This document shows positions 34,133 to 36,756 of a stretch of DNA of 36,756 nucleotides, piece after piece. The position numbers and the translations under genes are program-made. Each line of letters starts with the position of its first letter. Position 1 is the stretch's first letter. The stretch covers positions 1 through 36,756 of the forward strand of contig CAMTOV010000011.1 of assembly GCA_947074235.1 (NCBI GenBank). Direction: 5' to 3'. The notes beneath the pieces are model-generated. The model was not told the origin of the DNA, did no database searches, and saw only the letters and a program-made list of their open reading frames with translations. The DNA is from an uncultured Bacteroides sp. (GTDB lineage: Bacteria; Bacteroidota; Bacteroidia; Bacteroidales; Bacteroidaceae).

Positions 34133-34162
34133 AAGCCTGCATCTCAATAGAAATGCAGGCTT
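34133..34162 (-). terminator. terminator of the glyS-FKBP operon
   Basis: A perfect 10-bp stem (AAGCCTGCAT / ATGCAGGCTT) has a 10-nt loop and on the minus strand is followed by a run of T residues. It lies 28 bp after the FKBP-like stop. Confidence 0.88.
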
Positions 34163-34190
34163 CGTATAAAATATAGTAAATTATCGGTAA

Positions 34191-34781
34191 TTAATCTTCC
34201 TCAACATTGAATGATATATTGTTAACTCTAAACAATTGCATATCAAATATCAAGGTAGAATATCCTAAGATACTAGAAGATCCGCTTGAACCATAACCTT
34301 GACTCCAAGGAATATATACTTCCCAGCGTTCTCCTGTACCAATGCGTTGCAAAATTTCCCACCATCCGTTTATCAAACTACCATAAACAACCGAAAATTC
34401 TACTGGAGCATCAAACTCAGTTGGTGCATCGCCATAGAAACCATCAAAACGTTCTCTAAGAATGTTCGATCCTTTATAATACATATCTACTGTTGAACTC
34501 TGATCTAAAGCTATTTGTTCCGGTGCATAAACATAGTCGGGCACATCACTAACAGGAGTTAGCTTCTTGAAGAAAATGTATTGACTGGGAGCAGTTAGCA
34601 AATGTATGCTATCCAATCCACCATGATCGGCAGTTGTCGTGTAAACGTTGTACAATGAGTCAATGAATGCTTCATTACGTTCCCTCCAGTTATCATATTT
34701 GCTAACTTCCTTAGTTTCTTCACAAGAAGTAAATATAAGAAGTAGCAAAAACAACGGAGCTAAATAGAGTTTCTTATTCAT
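34191..34781 (-). CDS. FKBP-type peptidyl-prolyl isomerase-like lipoprotein
   Basis: The 196-residue protein has a lipoprotein signal (LLLLIFTSC; Cys20). The C-terminal half is an FKBP domain: STVDMYYKGSNILRERFDGFYG, PVEFSVVYGSLINGWWEILQRIGTGERWEVYIPWSQGYG and the last strand STLIFDMQLFRV. Family members speed prolyl isomerisation and act as folding helpers; here outside the cytoplasm, tethered to a membrane. Some consensus residues differ (TVDMYYKG for the usual VxVxYxG), so activity is not certain. It begins 11 bp after glyS and shares its transcript. Confidence 0.87.
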   Translation of the reverse strand: MNKKLYLAPLFLLLLIFTSCEETKEVSKYDNWRERNEAFIDSLYNVYTTTADHGGLDSIHLLTAPSQYIFFKKLTPVSDVPDYVYAPEQIALDQSSTVDMYYKGSNILRERFDGFYGDAPTEFDAPVEFSVVYGSLINGWWEILQRIGTGERWEVYIPWSQGYGSSGSSSILGYSTLIFDMQLFRVNNISFNVEED

Positions 34782-34792
34782 TATAAGTAGAT

Positions 34793-36334
34793 TTATTGTA
34801 GTGATTTCAATAAAGAGGTGATGCTTACTCTTTCGGCAATGATATTGCTTAGTTCAGAGATAGCCACACGTTCTTGTTGCATTGTGTCGCGATCGCGAAG
34901 TGTTACGCAGTTATCTTCTAGTGTTTGATGGTCAACAGTAACGCAGAAAGGAGTACCTATGGCATCTTGACGGCGGTAACGTTTACCGATACTGTCTTTT
35001 TCATCATATTGGCAGTGAAGTTGGAACTTCAAACCATCGATAATCTCACGTGCTTTTTCAGGTAGACCATCTTTCTTCACAAGAGGCATAACCGCCAACT
35101 TCACGGGTGCAAGCGCAGCAGGAAGTCTCAAAACAACACGAGTTTCACCGTTTTCAAGTTTCTCTTCGCAGTAAGAAGCGCTCAAGATACTCAAGAACAT
35201 ACGGTCTACACCGATTGATGTTTCAATAACGTAAGGCACATATGATTCGTTGATTTCAGGATCGAAGTATTTAATGTTCTTACCTGAGTATTTCTCGTGT
35301 TGGCTTAAGTCGAAGTCTGTACGAGAGTGAATACCTTCTACCTCTTTGAAACCAAAAGGCATTAAGAATTCGATATCGGTTGCAGCGTTAGCATAGTGAG
35401 CCAACTTATCATGATCGTGGAAACGATAGTGGCTATCACCAAAGCCAAGTGCTTTGTGCCATTTCAAACGCATCTCTTTCCAGTTTTTAAACCAATCAAG
35501 TTCTGTTCCTGGTTTTACAAAGAATTGCATCTCCATTTGTTCGAACTCGCGCATACGGAAGATAAACTGACGAGCAACAATCTCATTACGGAATGCCTTA
35601 CCGATTTGAGCGATACCGAAAGGAATCTTCATACGACCGGTTTTTTGAACATTCAAGTAGTTTACAAAGATACCTTGTGCTGTTTCGGGGCGAAGATAGA
35701 TTTTCATTGCACCATCGGCAGTAGAACCCATATCTGTGCTAAACATCAAGTTGAATTGACGAACTTCAGTCCAGTTTTTAGTTCCCGAGATAGGACAAGC
35801 AATCTCTTCATCCACGATAATCTGACGAAGTTCGTCTAGGTTGCTATCGTTCAAAGCCTTTGCAAAACGAGTGTGTAGTGCATCGCGCTTAGCTTGATTA
35901 TCGAGAATACGAGGATTAGTGCTACGGAATTGAGCTTCATCAAAAGCCTCTCCGAAACGTTTTGCAGCTTTCGCTACTTCTTTATTCATTTTATCATCGT
36001 ACTTAGCCAACTGATCTTCAATCAATACGTCTGCACGATAACGTTTTTTAGAATCTTTATTATCAATCAATGGGTCATTGAATGCATCAACATGCCCCGA
36101 AGCTTTCCAGATAGTAGGGTGCATAAAGATTGCAGAGTCGATACCTACAATGTTTTCATGCAACAACACCATGCTGTCCCACCAGTATTTTTTAATATTG
36201 TTTTTGAGCTCAACACCCATTTGACCATAATCATATACCGCTCCCAGTCCATCATAAATATCACTCGAAGGGAATACAAAACCATACTCTTTACAGTGTG
36301 ATACTAACTTCTTAAAAACATCTTCTTGTGCCAT
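34793..36334 (-). CDS. glyS: glycyl-tRNA synthetase (homodimeric type)
   Basis: The 513-residue class II enzyme is of the single-chain alpha2 type also found in archaea and eukaryotes, not the two-subunit type of E. coli. Visible parts are the N-terminal YGFVFPSSDIYDGLGAVYDYGQMG, the SGHVDAFNDPL stretch, motif 2 (FRNEIVARQFIFRMREFEQMEMQFF), motif 3 (SIGVDRMFLSIL) and a C-terminal anticodon-binding domain from about residue 410 (PVKLAVMPLVKKDGL). It charges tRNA-Gly in the cytosol. It is followed by the FKBP-like lipoprotein gene and is divergent from the topoisomerase gene. Confidence 0.97.
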   Translation of the reverse strand: MAQEDVFKKLVSHCKEYGFVFPSSDIYDGLGAVYDYGQMGVELKNNIKKYWWDSMVLLHENIVGIDSAIFMHPTIWKASGHVDAFNDPLIDNKDSKKRYRADVLIEDQLAKYDDKMNKEVAKAAKRFGEAFDEAQFRSTNPRILDNQAKRDALHTRFAKALNDSNLDELRQIIVDEEIACPISGTKNWTEVRQFNLMFSTDMGSTADGAMKIYLRPETAQGIFVNYLNVQKTGRMKIPFGIAQIGKAFRNEIVARQFIFRMREFEQMEMQFFVKPGTELDWFKNWKEMRLKWHKALGFGDSHYRFHDHDKLAHYANAATDIEFLMPFGFKEVEGIHSRTDFDLSQHEKYSGKNIKYFDPEINESYVPYVIETSIGVDRMFLSILSASYCEEKLENGETRVVLRLPAALAPVKLAVMPLVKKDGLPEKAREIIDGLKFQLHCQYDEKDSIGKRYRRQDAIGTPFCVTVDHQTLEDNCVTLRDRDTMQQERVAISELSNIIAERVSITSLLKSLQ

Positions 36335-36415
36335 TTCAATAATTGTGATTAATGTGCCTTATGCAAATGTGCGATAATAAGTATATTAGCATGTTAGCAC
36401 TTCATAAATAATGTG

Positions 36416-36423
36416 CAAAGTAA
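36416..36423 (-). promoter_or_regulatory. possible -7 promoter element of glyS
   Basis: The minus strand reads TTACTTTG followed by CAC, the same string as the rplS promoter. It lies 81 bp before the start. No -33 TTTG is seen at 19-bp spacing. Confidence 0.4.
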
Positions 36424-36446
36424 ATGATTTTTTTGCAGATAATTTG

Positions 36447-36454
36447 TATTTTTG
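36447..36454 (+). promoter_or_regulatory. -7 promoter element of the topoisomerase gene
   Basis: TATTTTTG matches TAnnTTTG, giving a leader of roughly 60-65 nt before the ATG at 36525. It lies close to the divergent glyS element. Confidence 0.55.
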
Positions 36455-36524
36455 CCTGCACATCGTCTAATAAATGATGTAAAAAAGATAATTTGTTGTT
36501 AAAACAAGAGGAATATTGACCACT

Positions 36525-36756
36525 ATGAGTGATGAATTAAACGAAATACCAGAAGAACACTCTGACTATAAACCGGCAGATACACATAATGAGAATGTTA
36601 AGCATCAACTTACCGGTATGTATCAAAGCTGGTTTCTCGATTATGCTTCGTATGTTATTCTAGAACGCGCTGTGCCGCACGTAATGGACGGACTGAAACC
36701 TGTTCAACGACGTATATTGCATTCGATGAAGCGACTAGACGATGGGCGTTACAACA
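36525..36756 (+). CDS. parC: DNA topoisomerase IV/gyrase subunit A family protein (3' end outside the window)
   Basis: Only the first 77 codons are in the window. After an acidic leader ([12 protein letters not shown]) comes [40 protein letters not shown] and KRLDDGRYN, the N-terminal pattern of type IIA topoisomerase A subunits. The [20 protein letters not shown] form is the one I associate with the ParC-like paralogue of Bacteroidota rather than GyrA (which usually has YSMSVIVSRALPDVRDGLKP). The catalytic tyrosine lies beyond the edge. These enzymes cut and rejoin DNA to decatenate or relax chromosomes, together with a B subunit not seen here. Confidence 0.88.
   Translation, partial: MSDELNEIPEEHSDYKPADTHNENVKHQLTGMYQSWFLDYASYVILERAVPHVMDGLKPVQRRILHSMKRLDDGRYN

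Noticed and set aside
1..36756. Mobile elements, tRNA or rRNA genes, prophage
   Set aside because: Reading both strands by eye I found no transposase, integrase, recombinase or phage gene and no tRNA or rRNA pattern. A tRNA scan was not possible, so a missed tRNA cannot be fully excluded.

Overview
The window looks like chromosomal DNA of a gut-type Bacteroidales bacterium, probably Bacteroidaceae. The supporting signs are an AT-rich background, promoters of the Bacteroidota form (TTTG near -33, TAnnTTTG near -7), a homodimer-type glycyl-tRNA synthetase, and families typical of the group (DUF4136, DUF4922, a NagZ-beta-lactamase fusion, MacAB-type exporters with two permeases). I see no insertion sequence, phage, CRISPR array, tRNA or rRNA. 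The first and last genes run off the window.

Layout. Bases 1-3401 hold the end of a TldE/PmbA-type gene, a water-type aquaporin, a small secreted protein of unknown function and a DUF1622 membrane protein. Bases 3529-10272 are a small surface-glycan cluster. A sugar ketoisomerase-like protein, a GNAT/FemAB-like acyltransferase and a PLP sugar aminotransferase run rightward. They meet two leftward glycosyltransferases head-on, and a divergent pair follows (Wzx-like flippase and hexapeptide acyltransferase). Bases 10682-16421 are a leftward five-gene export operon: ABC ATPase, two MacB/FtsX-like permeases, membrane-fusion protein and TolC-like outer-membrane channel. A ROK sugar kinase, a lipoprotein gene broken by an in-frame stop, and rplS follow.

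Bases 18931-32484 are the most interesting part: ten collinear genes with gaps of 37 bp or less, or overlaps, so very likely one operon. They encode a 5'-nucleotidase split into two proteins, a secreted GH3 NagZ-type hexosaminidase fused to a serine beta-lactamase-like domain, a sodium/solute symporter, a two-domain glycosyltransferase, a GalT/HIT-like DUF4922 protein, a SpoIID-like protein with no visible signal peptide, an AmpG-like permease with a roughly 200-residue periplasmic insert, a MurK-like kinase and MurQ. The ends of the pathway make sense as recovery of murein sugars: GlcNAc is cut off outside the inner membrane, muropeptides or MurNAc are imported and phosphorylated, and MurQ makes GlcNAc-6-phosphate. 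The glycosyltransferase/DUF4922/SpoIID triad in the middle is translationally coupled and not explained by that pathway. It is the best candidate for an undescribed function.

Bases 32542-36756 hold an outer-membrane beta-barrel-like protein, a DUF4136 lipoprotein, an FKBP-like lipoprotein next to glyS, and the start of a topoisomerase IV/gyrase A-type gene. Two non-coding regions carry unusual short tandem arrays of palindromes, one with a 23-bp period (10399-10485) and one with a 22-bp period (34008-34072). Their sequences differ but the design is the same, and neither is explained by any gene or terminator.
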